64,000 nucleotides of DNA, from the NCBI GenBank assembly GCA_026261815.1, contig JAMPIT010000258.1, forward strand, positions 15,699,001 through 15,763,000. The letters are read 5' to 3'. Of this stretch, positions 24,919 to 39,900 are shown one piece after another; the stretch's first letter is position 1, and every line of letters begins with the position of its first letter. Origin of the DNA: Monarcha castaneiventris obscurior (taxonomy: Eukaryota > Chordata > Aves > Passeriformes > Monarchidae). Below the pieces are notes generated by a model that worked only from the letters and a program-made list of their open reading frames with translations, was not told the origin of the DNA and did not search any database. The translations under genes were made by a program, and so were the position numbers.

Positions 24919-27900
24919 CTGCAAAACAAGGAACAACACTATTACTGCAAGTACAGATTTCTTCAAAAGAGTCAGTCATGATTATATCATCTCAAATCAG
25001 TATTTGGTTGTTTCAGTTGCATCCTGTAAATATCTTGTTAGCCAGTTTTTCATTGACAGTTACTAGGTACAAATCTGGACTACACAAAGAATTCAATGCT
25101 GATTCCTTGAAAATATTTATTAGATATATTTAAAAGACGTCATCTCAGCATTCATACTATCCCATTTAATGAAAGCAGTACTTATATAAATTCATGGCAT
25201 TAATGCAGTGATGTAATTTGGCAGCTCTGGTTTGGAGACATGCTAGCACACTTTCCTAATCCCTGTGAGTACAGTTGGGATTTTTTAATCTCCACGCAAC
25301 CATGTTATGCTGTGAACTACTTAAACATAACCCCTCCAAATTGTGTAGCTTGCCTCCAGCCTGGTGAGTCATACAGGTAGCCTAACTTGAAATGACTAGT
25401 GCTGTTTATCAGCCACATGTACAACCAGTAAGTTTCATCCTGGTTGTTACTGGCTCAGTTTATATCCTAGACTTTACACCTCATCAAAAGAAGTAAGTAA
25501 CAAAAGGAGAAACTCCCCTTCATTACGAGTTCAGGCTAAGGCTCTCATCTTTACACAGAACAGTTCAGGGTTTGCACATGTTCCATTATGCTGACTCTGT
25601 TACAGAACAATTGGGAAACATCTTAGAGCTTTGGGCTTATCCAAGTTTATGTACCTGTCCCCAAAGTCTTTCAGTCTTTTCAACAGACTAACAGCAGGAA
25701 GAATATGTGCAAAGAAGGTGCTCACAAAATGGCAAAAATCAGCCAATTCACAAAAAAACCAGTTTTCTTTTGTAATTTGGAGCTCGTGTGAAACTCTGTA
25801 TTTTGAGGCAAGCGAGCTAAATTTGAAGGTGACCTCTTCACTGTTTTTGTTGTTGGACACTGGATGGGCATGGGGCACACACTCTGCTATACATTTATTC
25901 TCTGCTCTGGATTATAGATATCACATTAACTGATAGCTTACCTGTCTCAATAATTTTCACTGTCACCACTGGTCAAAAATGTTTTTAAAAATCAATACTG
26001 TAAGCTAAAAAAGGGCTACCCATCCAGCTGTTTTCTGCAGTTGCCCTTCTCAGCCATGCCACCCACACTGATGGTGTAAAGTCCCTCAGCAAAAAGACAA
26101 TTGAAGGTACTTTGTGCTGAATTTTACACCAAGCTAACTTTCTGTTCCTAAACATATTCAATACAAGAGATCCCGGGAAAGATGTAACAGTCAGTCTCTT
26201 GCAGATTTCTGTACCGCATTGATTTTCAGGATACAAGTTTACCTTAATGAAGCAAAAACGTATATATTTTTCAAACTGTTTCTTTGTCTCAGGACCACAG
26301 AATGCTGAAAGAGGAATTGCTGATAGCTTCTGAAACATAAAACAGAAATAGCATTTGCTTATTTAAATGTGCATAAAATTCTGGTTTAAGCATGATGAAT
26401 TTACTATTCTATTTCTAGAACTCTCCCTCCCAACACGAGGGAAAGACAAGGTTCAGTTTTGTATGCACTAGGTAGGCCTTACTAAATTCAAATTACTTTT
26501 ATTAGGCAAAATATTACAGAGGTACCTTTGTACAACTAACACGTGCTGAAAGAAAAGTGCTGGGATGTAGCACAAACCTACAGCACACATTTTCAACATA
26601 TTTAGCAATATTGTAGTCACACCATTATCAGCAACACCAAATAATATTTTGAATGGAACATCTCTATGACGTTATTTAATAACTACAGTTGCACTGCTCT
26701 TGCTTTCAACAGAAAAGCATTTCTAAAACTACAGTATGACTAAGATGTCTTACCTTAGATGCTATCATCCATTTGACAAATTTGTAATCATAAGGTTGTT
26801 TCTCATCTATATCAGAGAGATCCACATCTAAATTTAAAACAAATATGTTGTAAGATTTCCTAGACTGCAGTGGGAAGGCATTCATTAACAGAATTTTATT
26901 ACAATTAATACTTAAGAATGAAGATATATGTTTTTATTTTAATATATAATTTTTCAATTATACTGTAAGAGGTAAAATAGGCCAACAGATCAAACCTTTC
27001 CATTCTGATTTGAGCACTTGCTTTCCATCCAAAGCAAATTCAGATATGCAGCTTGGAAGAAAGCCATGCAATACTCCAAGAAGTCCTGAAGTCTGGGCTA
27101 TTGGGGGATCAGGGCTATAGAGGGTACTAAAGAGTGCATTTATTGCACAGACAGCAACACTCTCTGAAAATGCAGTTTTCTCATCTGTGAAACCAGGTAC
27201 CTAATACTTTCTGACATATGATCAAACTGTGAGATCCTGCTGTGTTTAAGCATTTGTCTGAATGACAACTGCCATGCAGACCAGTCAGTGAAAAAATGTG
27301 GAACTATAAAAACCTTCCCCAGTGGGAATTCTTCCTCTGAAGTTACCATAACCTGAATTTTCAAAAGGTTTGTAAATTGCGGTAACATTTTACAGTGTTT
27401 AGAGATCAGAATGCTTCAAAAAGCCTTTAGGGTGTGACTTTGGATTAAGAAAAACAAAGAAACAAATAAAAGATGACCAGAAAGAGGAAAATACAAATGG
27501 TATGAACTCAGGATATTATCCAGGTGCTTGGCTCTCAAACATTTTAATGATCATAGACATTTTGAAAACAGAAATGTTTATCTACCTCCTTTATCCTCTC
27601 TAGAAACTTGTCAAAGTTTTGCAAGACATGGACAAGAAGTTAGGATCACAAATGCTTTGCTGAAGCTCATAAAATCCACCTTACCAGCTAAGGTGAAACT
27701 GAAAATTTCAATCCCCGTTAGTACTCCTGACAATGTTATCCACACATGAAATGAGAATATAGTTTAAAATGAAAGCTGCCCTTTCAGATAAATCAAATTT
27801 ACTTTCCACACACTCTTTAATAAATTTTATACTGACTTAGGGTAGAAACATCAACAATCATAAAGTATCCTCCATCTGGAATGACAGGCTTTAGTCCAGC

Positions 27901-30900
27901 CTCTTTCAGTAGCTGAGCCATCCGATCACGCTTGCTCTGCAGCTCTCGGGACAGGGAGTAGAAATAGCAGTCCGGGTCATCCATGCGCTTATAGTCAATC
28001 CAAAATGCTTGTGCCAAAGCCTCCTGGAAACATAAGGTCCAAAGTACTTGAGAACATTCAGTAAACTCACACACACTCACACACTTCCTACTGAAATCAT
28101 GGGGATTTTTGTTCTGGCCCTTATTAAGCAAATCAGCACACAAATTACACAAGCTACATCTGTAATCTGTTTGCTGCTTTGTGCTGGGGCAACATCCAAA
28201 ACACCCGATCTTTTGCTAGGCACTAACCATATACAGAAGTCAGCCCTTGACACAAGGGTTTACAATCTGAAGTTCAATTTAAATTTTTGATAATAATGTA
28301 CCATAGAATACCACACACTAGTAGACAGAACTTTTATTTGTATTTGCTAGGAAACCATTAAGATTGTCATATTTTATGCAAGAAGTAGTTTGTAGGTGAA
28401 AGATGAAAGATTCTGCAAGACTGCTGGGTTTTTTTAAACATCTGGTAAGCTGATCAAATTTGTTTCCTCTTCTTATACCCCAGAACATGTATTTTGACAA
28501 CTAAAAATTCATTGTTGTGATTATTGTTTTATTACAGTGAGGCCAACAGCTTTCTTACCCCAGAAAACAACCTCCTCTGCCCCATCTGTACCTACCTGTA
28601 ATGGAGTTGGGCAAGTATATAGTGTATTTTGGTGAACAACTTGCAAATGCTTAATCAGGTGCTCAGGACCAACGGACCAACCAAGCTAAGGGAGGAAAGT
28701 GTGCACATATTATACTTATAATAGTGTATATAATAGGGTAGTGGTGTTACTAAAAGTTAAAAATCATAAAAAATTAGCCAATGTTCCCAGCTTTTCTATT
28801 TTAAGAATTTGTTTTGATAAATAATGTTAAAAAGAGCTGGTTTACACAAAGTTTGGTATATGATACCTTTAAAAATTGTGGATTTGAGACAACAGTTGTA
28901 GTTTCCCTTATCCCTATATGAGATAGGATACTGAGAAAACTTTTAACGCTTCATATAACAAGAGTTAGAAATCAAACTGAGCATTTATTAGGAATGTTAT
29001 TTCTAATTGGTTTAGAACCTTTCCATCTCTTAAGCTTCTGTGTCAAAGCCAATTTGAACATAAAACAAAAGCTCACTACTGAATCATATATGCTGTGGTT
29101 CAATTTGAACACAAGTGATGAAGAAGAATTTAGTTGTCAAGTAGTTAAATATTTTTTGTTTACTTTCTGATACGTATTTAAAAGTCAAGATGGGAAACCT
29201 GGGAACTCAAAATATCATAATATCCATGTTTTCTCCAAGAATCTTTACTGATTTTGAACAAATAGTACTGTGGTGGTTTTTTTAGTAATTTATGCTCACA
29301 AGGGTTTATCAATTAAGAGACAAGAAGATAATTAAGATATGGGTGTTAAATATAGGTAATTGTTCCAACTGAATGGTATTGTCACATTTTGGAGACATGG
29401 AGATTCGCCAGAAGCTTTCAGAACTCAGGTCATAAAAACAGAGGCATTTTTAGAGTAATAAATGCATTCTGTTATTTATGTTAACTTAACTCATTTATAT
29501 TGATTCTCCTTACCTTCCAGCCAGTTACACTGTATGTTTTCCCAGCACTTCCTATGGTTACTGTTCTTTCCCACATACCTGGCAATGTAGCTGTACATAA
29601 AATAAAATTAATTTGGTACAGGTGCACTCATATATTCCATGCAGTTTGAAGAACTACACTGCCCGTAGCTCAGAGCTCTATGTTCACTGCAGCATCTTAA
29701 GCAAACAACAAGAATATTCTAAAATTATAGCAATTGTAACAAATGAGAAAGGATATATGGGCCAATGCTTTTTTAGCATGAAAAGAAGGTACGGATTAAT
29801 GAAAGGAGAAAGAAGAGACAGAAAATAAGAGGTACAGTTTGAAAACTACATGTTAGTTATCCTCAGCAAAAATGCATAATTATCCATAAGAAAGTTATGA
29901 CCTAAGGAGTGGCTACCCATTTACCTCAGGACAGCTTATTTCTGATGCCTGAAAACAGCACTATACACAACATTAACTCAGGCACTGCAACCCACTCCAC
30001 TAGAATTGTCCAGTTCAGCATCACTGGCTGTCTCAGACAACAGAAAAAGAAAATAGTTACTAAGACTTCTAACCCAGAACCAAACAACAGAACATCAGAA
30101 AACTAGCAGAATGAGTAAATAAATTATGCTGTATTGTACCATTTGAACAGGCTTGAGACTGACTGACAATAGCAGTTAGCTAAAATGTCTGCAAGGACTA
30201 AGGGACCCACAGAGGTCTGTCTCTATCTTTGCAGTTGTATCTGATAGGAGACCAAAATCCTTTGTTTCCTTTACAAGGAGATGACAGAGTAAAGATCTCT
30301 TCCTGTAGTTTGCAAATATTTTTCTGTATATAGCTTCTGCAAAGCTCTACTTGGACTCTAACTTAATTAATGCCAAGAGAAACAGATAAATCCAGACACA
30401 CGTAAGTCTGAGACACAAAGTTAGACAAGGTTGCAATTGCAGTAGTCACCAACATTTGTCTTCACCTCATTTGTATACTAGAACCACTACCAATGAATCT
30501 GTCAGCTGCTAAATCCCCTCTCTAGCAAGATCAATGAACAAAGATTTTCCAAATTAAACCACTGAATTTCACAAGGAAGTTTTTGCAGCAGTTATCAGCA
30601 TTAGACATGGTGTAAGTCTTTCAGTTATTTGAAAACATGTGTTGCAATTTTTTAAGCAAACTTACCAAGAAGAGAAACCAAACAGCATGAAAGAAAGTGA
30701 TTTTCCTATTAGCCTACCCATACTCAACTACTCTGTGACCTTGAAAAGAAAAAGGCAGTTTGAACAGATGTATTTTCTACCAAGCGAGGCCAAGAGTATA
30801 GATCACTTCCTAAAGGCACCCAAACTAGCTCCCACAGACTGCAAAAAGAATTGGCTTTCAAAGTTAATGGCCTCTAGCAAGTCTGTTTTGCCTCAGTCAC

Positions 30901-33900
30901 AGGAATTCAACCTTGGAGATAGAATGTGACAGCATTTCAAACAATAGCAGCAGTACAAGGGCACAGAGAAAGAAGTAGCTCCACTGCTTTTAAAAACAAG
31001 TTTAAAATAGAGAGGGAAATTTTTCCATGCCATATGGCAACCATATATGATATCATAGGACACCACAAGCAAGTCTGACTACAATTTAAAAACTAATGAA
31101 GTGCGAACTAACACATATAATAAGCCTGTTACCTGGGATGGCACTTTGCTTGTTGAGTGGCTTGTTCATCCTCAGTTATGAGGTGCAATCTCTAAATCTG
31201 TCAGTGCAACCCTAATCATTATGCAGAGGAAGCCCACGTTTTCACAGAAGTCAGATGATGAGAAACATGATGAAGTGTTCTACGCTACAGAAAACTGCTT
31301 CAGTGACAGCATGAAGACTGTACTAATTATGATCTGTGGCTAGCAACCACTGCTAAATTGTATGAAGGAACCACTATCAGATCTTGCAAATTGATGCAAT
31401 GTCCATTTTGTATCTCCCACAAAAATTCTGTCTGCATTGGACAGAATATGTAGAGGTTATTACAGAAACACAAGAGTTTATAAACAGTGAAATAACACAC
31501 TCATTTTTCATGGTATTATTTTTGTAGACTTAAAAATAATAAGAAATACAAGAAACTTAGGAAAAAAAAGAGCAGGTCTTGTTTCTTTCACTGAAATAAT
31601 GTTATTGTTTACGTTGTTACCCTGAAAGTTCTACAGTACTTTTAACACTAAAGATGATATCATGGGATCTGTTAGAGAATATGTACCTAAACCTAGCTGA
31701 CTAACTTCTTAGGCTTTAATTTGCTTTTTCTTTATACAGTATTTTTACATTTTATGCTAAATTACAGAATGCCTTTTGTTCAACTGGAAATGTTTCGGTT
31801 TGAAGCATTAAGATGCTGATGACAATGGAGTTACTGCATCTTCAGAATTCACTAGCTGTCCATAAGATGAAGTGTAACTGACTACATGTTTGGCTCTGCT
31901 GCTGTTGAAAAGGAAAAGGGATTACCTTACACCACACACAGAGATTTTGATTCTGAAGACAGCCTTGTATTGTATGAAATGCTAAGGCCATGAAACACCT
32001 GCTAAGCCCATTTAGAAATCTTTAATCTAACTGACTTCACTTTGCAACCGGGACACATGATCAGTTACTGTTAGGTAACTTTTTAGGATGCAGTGACTCA
32101 GATTACTGTCACATTAATGTACCTAAAACCTTCTCCTTCTTCCATGTCTGAAGGTCTTCAAGAAGGAATCACTATCAAGGCAACCACAACAGCCATAGCA
32201 TTAGGTCACCCTCAGAACAGATTCACAGCCTACGCATGGCCAATACAATCAGTGTACTGCAGCTGGATGATCAGCAACTGTGCAGCTGAGTTAACAAGTA
32301 TTGCAAGGTCATTTAAATATAATTTTCTTTCTATTCATAAGACTCAGTTTTTATAATAATGTAGCCCCCATCAATGGATAGTTTCTTTTATTGCCACTCT
32401 TCAAACATGGAAATTGAAGCACAGAAGCAAAGCATTCAACCAGTGGCAGAGCCAGGAAAAAAGGTAAGTCTTTTCATGTCTGATTTATACTTACATCTTG
32501 ATTTCATTGTTTAATCTCAACTATGTGCCTCTTGCACACGACTGAAATGTGCCTTCAGTACAACAGTAAGTACATCAGAACAGGTAGTTCATGCAAGATG
32601 CTACCATCAGAAACAAAACATCTGTACATATGAGAAGGAAGTTTTGCACTTTTCAAATACATCAGCAGAGTCAACTCAAGGCCACCACACTAGAAACTTT
32701 CACAGAAATACGTAGCTGTAACATTACAGAACTGGCGTTCAGTAAGCAAAGGAGTTCGGTACCCTGCACCAGGTTCAGTTGTTCTGAGACAGTGGGAGTG
32801 ATTACACTAACTTCAGTGAAACTTGGATCAAGTGAAACAAGACGATCAGGAACATAGCACCACTATTTGTTTTTCTGGTTTTTTCTTGCAGTGGTGCTTT
32901 ACCCCTGTAGCAACATTGCCTGAAGATTTAAGAGGCTTTCACACTGCACTTGCAGTGACTTAGTTCACTGAATTCAGTGGCCATTATTTAACCCTGTCTC
33001 TGCACTTTAGAGGGACAGTGCTCATGCACTATTTCCACAATGACCTTTATACTATGTTTTAGTTTTTATAATTAGTGTAGCAAAAATAATTGTGTTCACC
33101 ATTGTTCATTCCCCCCATTGATTATCTCTACAAAGCTTTGAGAAGGAAGTTCTAGTTCTTGTTCCTTCTATTAGCTCCTCAGCAAAGCACTGTCCAATAT
33201 ACATACAGTACCAGCAGCTATACTTGTCACGGCCAACAAAGTAACTGAAAAAGGATGCCGAATTTATATGATCATAACTGACCTGCAAGCATCACTCCCA
33301 CTGGTTTCTATGGATATCTGCTCCAAAGTCACTTAAGAGCTTTGGAAATTCTATTTGGAAATTATTCTTTAAAATACTTTTTAGAAAAGGGAAGGGCTCT
33401 CATCCTTTAGAACCTGAACATTAAAAAATATTCAAAGCTTTAAGTTTGAGCTTCTTCCAGCAAGCATTATCCTTGGGAGGCAAATTCACAGCATCATTCC
33501 ACAACCACTTCTAAGACGCCACAAAAAATCAGTACCTATTTTAATGTGTTTATTCCCTTTATACACCAGCCATTCATACACCTCATCACTGATGCACAGG
33601 GTGTCGTGCTTAATACAGAGATCAGCTATTACTTGGAGCTCTTCTCGGGTAAACATCTGGGATACAGAAAAAGTAAGGGACAATGCATTAATCACAGTAT
33701 TTAAGGCATTCTTTGAAATTAAAGTGGTGTTAAAGCAGGACTCTTACCTTGCCTATAGGGTTGTGTGGGGTATTCAGAATAATTGCTTTTGTTTTGGAAT
33801 TAAATTTATTTGCAAGTTCAGCAGGATCTAAGACCCAATCAGCACTAGATGCAGAGTTTCCATCAGTTTTCTAAAAAAAGAAAACACAAACCCCAAAACT

Positions 33901-36900
33901 ACAATAAATTTATACGTGATTTTAATACATGTTGCAGCCTAAAGAGAGCTGCTCAACTTATCACCCTTAAACACTTTCATAAACATATGTGACAATCTAT
34001 CCAATTTGTCTTGCTCACCTGAGAGAAAGCAGTTCTAGGAACAGGCAGGGAGGCTAAGAACAAAGTAAACTACTATGACAGCGGCTGTCCTCTCCTGGCC
34101 ACTGACTGTCTTAAAGCCCCAGCAGGAACTGGTTTCCAGGACCCCATTGCACACATGCAGATTATTACAGTGTGTAATGCAGAAAGCCCAGTCACAAGGT
34201 CAGGAGAGTTTACAGCCTTGCCAAACAGTAGAGTACGTGTGTGCTTACTTGACTGGAAAGCCTGATCACCACTGGAGATTCAAGGTCTTCTTCTCCTCCT
34301 TGAACTAATGAAAATGGCCAAAGAGTTAAAAATCTGCACTACTGAGGCTCTGGAGTTTATAAACTACACAATACAAGTGTCCCTAAGGTATTATGGATGG
34401 AGAAGAGGTTGGGTCAGTTGGTACAGAGAACACTGAGCTTGGCCACACTACCCTTCTGACACCTGCAATGACTGGGAGAGGGCCAGACTGAAAACAAGGG
34501 TGTGAAACAGAAAATACTTGGAGGTGCCCCGTCATTCAAAACATCCCTAGAAGGTGGGCATCCAGAGGAACAGTCTCACCTCCTCCCACTATAGCCCTGG
34601 AGGCTTTGTCACTCTGCGCAATTGTGATTTCATGGTGTTCTGTGTTGGTTTAACACAGCCTGGTTTTTGGTGGGGACAGAAGAAACGCTGCTTGAAACTT
34701 CTATGTCCGGCCCAGAGCCAGTTGCTGAAGGCTCTGACGATGGGCAGGTTACTAGCCCAATTAGCCAACTTGGTAACGCCTCTGTGCTGACATATTTAAG
34801 AAAGGAAAAAGCGCGGGATGCTCTCTTTTCTTTTCCCTAGGGGGGGTGAGGCAGCCGCCGGGGCCCATCCCGGCAGGGGCCGCATGGCCGGGGCTCCCTG
34901 AGGCCGGGGCTCCCTGAGGCCGGGGCTCCCTGAGGCCGAGACTGTGGCTGGGGCCCTCCGGGGCCGGGACCGCAGGGCCGGGGCCCGTCGGAGGCTGGAG
35001 CCGGCCCTGCCCCGTGGTGCCGGCAGGGACCGCACGGCCGGCAGCGACAGACACAGAGACCAGCTCCCCGATGAGGAGCACAGCCGAGATCAGCCTCTCA
35101 ACTGCAACTTACAAACACCAACTTTCTTCCAAGTCAGAGAAGAAGGAAAAGTGAGGACACATGAGGAAAACCAACATAGCAGCACTGTGGTCAGTGAACA
35201 AAAAGGAGAGAGAGGAGGTGCTCCAAGCACCGGAGCTGGGATTCTCCTGCGAGCCGTGGTGAGGGCTATAATACAACAAATTTTCCCTATAATTCATGAG
35301 GTGCATAGAGGGTGCAGAGATCCATGCGCAGCCCGTGAAGAAGAGTGCTCACACTGGAGCACATGGATACTGAAAAGCTGTAATCTAGTGAGGAACTCAG
35401 AGAGACATGACCCTTGCTTTTAGAGATAGAGAGCCTTCGCTTCCAAACTAGAGCAGCTCATCCTTAAAAGACTAAATCCCATGAACTAAAATGACCCACG
35501 CTAGGCAGTTGTGGGAAGACTGCTTGGCATGTGGGAAGAATTCATGTTGCAGCAGGTTTGGGTGGGACTGCTGCTTGTGGAAGTTAAAACCAGGCTAGAA
35601 AAGTTCACAGTATCTTCCATGGGAAGGATCCCACGGCATAGTGGAAGAAACTCTTTTCCTTAAGCATACTGAAGAAAGATTTTTAAGAAGAGAAATACTG
35701 ACCAAAACCCCATGTTTTTTTCCCTTGCATGGTCAGTGGAAAGAAGGAGGGACTGGGAAAGAAAGGTGTTCTGAAGATTTGCTTTGGTTCTTATTACCCT
35801 TTTTACTTTTAATTCTGTTAATAATCTTCTTTATACTGTTTAAATTTTGAACCTGTTTTGCCTTAAAGTGGTTGGGTTTTTTTTTTCAATAACCTTTATC
35901 TCAACTCATGAAAATGAAGTTTTCAATTCCCCCTCCTCTGCTCAGCTATAGCAAAAGAAAATAAGCAGATCGTTTTTTCGTGGGTGCCTGGCACTTAGCC
36001 AGCTTCAAACCACATGTTCCTGCAACAGTCCTGCCCAAAGAGGCCTTCCCATGCAAGGCTGCCAGTTGCACAAGGCCCAGTTTGCATCCAGAACAATCCC
36101 TGCAGGCTGTGAGCATAATGCCAGCAGTACCAAGTTCACAACTTGCAGCCTTTTGAACAATAAAGGAAACAGTGATTCTTGTATGTATAGCAAATATGTC
36201 TACTGTATGATCAGTCCTTATTTAGCAAGCATATTTTGGAAAAGAAACTGTATTCTGTCACTGTAGGAATTGCTGAAGGGATCAGAAACCAAATCTTTTG
36301 AAAACCAACTGACAGAAAAATTGAATTGATACGTGATCCCCCTTTCATAATTTCCACTGAAAACTGAAGAAGGCAATTTTAATCAGCTTTCAGAGTGCAC
36401 AAATTAAAGCAAATAAGAAACACTGTTGCACCTTCTCCAACACTAATAAAATATTCTGTTTTGGATTATCATTGTCTCGGACTATAGCAATCTATTTCAT
36501 TTTTACATATTTGGATATTATGAAAAGCAATACAGAAAAGCATCACATAGAAGGTGTTCATCAAACTGTACTGAATATGGGTGAGAAAGTTTATATAATC
36601 AGTAGTTTTTTAAAAGTTACTCACGCATCTTAGTGGGATAAAAACAGGCTTTGCACCCGCCATCTTTACCATTGGCTCATAACAGTCATAAAATGGCTCT
36701 ATTATTATTACCTGAAATGACAATCATCAGTATCAGAAACAAAGAGATTACCATGCATAATATCATCATATTTCTACATTTACCTTGGTGGTATAACTTG
36801 ATAATGTTTCTGGCACTCCAGATGTAATGTTACAACATTGCAGAATATTCCTCCTTTCAGAGAATAACACAATAATGCCCTCAGGCTAAGCATGATAAGC

Positions 36901-39900
36901 ACTATGCATGTTTGACAACATACACAGGCTGTTCTTCTATAGTTATGCATTACAACTCTTGAGTTATAATAATAAGAAGGTTTGAGTCCTACACACAGAT
37001 TTGAAGGTGCAAGGTAAAGATGCAAAGATGGGAAATAGCAATGGCAAATTACTGAACCACAGCAGAACTGCTCTAATTCTGCCCATGAAATGCCAAGATT
37101 TCCAAGTATCTAGAAACTTCAGAAGAACAGTTACGTCCTCAAATTTTATCAGACAAAAATTCTCAGGTAAAGAAAGAGGACAAATTCAAGAAAAACTGCA
37201 TAAAGGCTAGACAATAGGAAAACAAAACAAACAAAAAACCCCACCAAATACAAAGGCTAATAGAACTATTCCAAACAAAAAGAGAAGTGACTATCAGAGA
37301 AGTGACTATCAGAGCAACAGAAAAGCAAGATGAGAATACAATGTACAAGTGAAACAAACAAAACACTGAAAGCAAAATACAAAAAGGTTTTGTCCACTAT
37401 GGATAGAAATATTTCTGTAAAACCACTTTTAATATCATTGTCAAAAAGGCAGACATCAGTAATAGCGATGGGCCGAGTCATCACAGCTATTACAGTAGAC
37501 TAACAAGCTTTTCTGCTATTCATGCTGCTACCATGCAATGGCCCACACCAGAACCTGATACACAATGGTTACCCAAACACCAACAATTCTTTGTGCCACC
37601 CTTAGTTGTCTGTTGCAGGCAGCAGCCCACGTTTTCTCAAATAAGAAATTAGTGTGTATTGTGTCACCTAATGGTAACAGCGATAAAGAAACTGCCACAG
37701 ATACCCTACATGTGGAAAAAAAGGTATTTGTAAGTAGATGAATGATAGGAAGACATGCAAAGGACAGTCTCCTAATCATAGCTTCTGAAACCATAAATTA
37801 GATGTACAACTATAAAAAAATCAAACTAATGGGGACAGAAAGAAGCCTCGACATTAACTTATATTTAAAAGTGGACAAATAAGAAAAAGAGATTCTCATG
37901 TCTGCGAGTATATGTTAATACTTCCAATAAAAACTTACTTCATCTCCCTCTTCAATTAGTGCCTGTATTGTACTAAAGAGAGATCCATAAGCTCCCACAG
38001 TCACCAGGATATCTGTGAGAGGATCTATCTTTCTTCCACAAACCTGCTCATACACTTGAGACAAGGCTTTCACCAGTGATGGATGTCCCTGTTCAAAACA
38101 AAAAAAAAGTAACTGATTGGTGTGTTCCTGACAATGTATAAAGCCTGTGTTTGGACTTTTTTCCACATGTATCAAACTATTATATTTTGAAATACAGAAA
38201 TACAACAGTGTTAATGGCTGTTAACAGGTATCAGGGTTTGAACTTTTTGCACACTAGGAAAGAAGAGTGTTACCCATTTATTTGTATCTACTAGGAAGTT
38301 ATGTTTCTATCTGGTGCATTCTCATTTCTTTTGTATTATCACATCTCGGAGTAGGTCCAGGTAGCCTATAGCAGAGCAAGGACAAGAAACAGGAGGAGAG
38401 AAGTGAAAACTCTGACACCAATTCACCCTCACCTCCTTTTGAGTCTCTTTCAGGTCCTTCTGTTTCCTTCCTTATCTTTCAACTAAAAGTATTTGGTGTA
38501 AGGGAGGTATTTTTATTTCATTTATATATGGCTGATAAACAGCACTTGTGATCAAAATATTTGTTCATATAGTCACATCCCAAATCTCAGAGTACCATTC
38601 ACCATTTGCGTCCCCTCCAGGGACATGGCAGTTAACATCCTCTTCTCAAAATGTGCAAGGAACAAGGAAACAAACATGCAACAAAGATCATATACAATAT
38701 GGAAATAAGAAGGCAAAATTCTGTTTATTCAGGAAAACTGCAGGATTCCTACTTTTAAAATCTTTTTCTTTTGGGATACCTGGTAGAAATAGAAAACAGC
38801 TCCTTGAGAAAATGCAACTATGAAACAAAAATCCTCTCAAATATTGAACATTATACCTCGACACACAAGGCATTAAATCATGAATCTTCTGTAAACAAAA
38901 ACATTACCATAAATTAAGGCATACAAGTCATTGCTGATTCAAATGACAGCCATTTCTTGCCACGAGCCACTCAGCAAGACAGGAATGCTGAGCACCCAAG
39001 CCACATCAGGCCACTCTACGGCCCTACAGTCATTGAGACCTCAGAGTTTAGCTGAGACAATGGCTCAATTATCAGATGGATGGGCATCATTCATTCTCAT
39101 CCCTCCCACGTGTGCTACCACAAATATGAAGTACAAAGGTTGAAGATGGGAATATTAGTAAAAATTCCTCTTTAATTACTATCTGCTGTATAATATATCT
39201 GTCAACATTCATAATTATCATGGGAATTATCAAACCATTTAGATATAAAGAACAAAGTGACAGAAATAAATACTGAATAATTGCATGCATTAGGAAAATT
39301 AGATTTATGCTTGATTTGCAAATAGTTTTAGAGAATCAGTCTGTAAATATTTGTCAGAAAGTAGACTTGACCTGGTTTCAGCTGAGATGACGTTCTTCTC
39401 AGTAGCTGGTAAAGTCTGTTACAGTACAGCAGCCAGACAAGCCTGCAGCCTATGTTATCTGTAACCTTTTCTGCTGTGCCAAGGCTCCTCCAAAACCTCA
39501 TCTGCTTGGTGAGCAAAGACTTTTCAGATATCTTATTGTGGGTGATGAACATACTAATGCTTAGCCCAGAAGTTCACTTAATTCAGGATATCATTTGTGT
39601 GCACCTGACATAAAATGATTGCTTTATTCTTTCAAGTCTACATAGGGAGACTTTTTTAGTTATGTGTTTGACATAGTCCCTGAGAGTCAGAGACTCTTTG
39701 TACACAGCTAAAGGCCCCTGTTGATTTTGTGGCTTAACCTTAGACCTGCCATGTCACTCTGGAGCTGCCCAGTGATGACTGGGTCATGTCTGACTGTGGT
39801 TAGCATTGCTGGGCCTGACCTGTGGATTGACTTCCTGGCTTGATCTCAGGTTTGCTGGGCTGTCTCAGCCACCATCTCTGGGCATGCCTTGCTCCCTGGG

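Larger units (their letters stand above)
33871..36624 (-). other. KYAT3: KYAT3 intron between coding exons 5 and 6, hosting the LTR
   Basis: About 2.75 kb, half of it the 34641-36014 LTR. The flanks 33871-34635 and 36020-36624 show no exon or recognised repeat. Confidence 0.8.

Noticed and set aside
34761..35423. Open frames of about 106 and 159 codons near 34.8-35.4 kb
   Set aside because: They lie within the solo LTR's GC-rich segment and do not resemble retroviral or cellular proteins.
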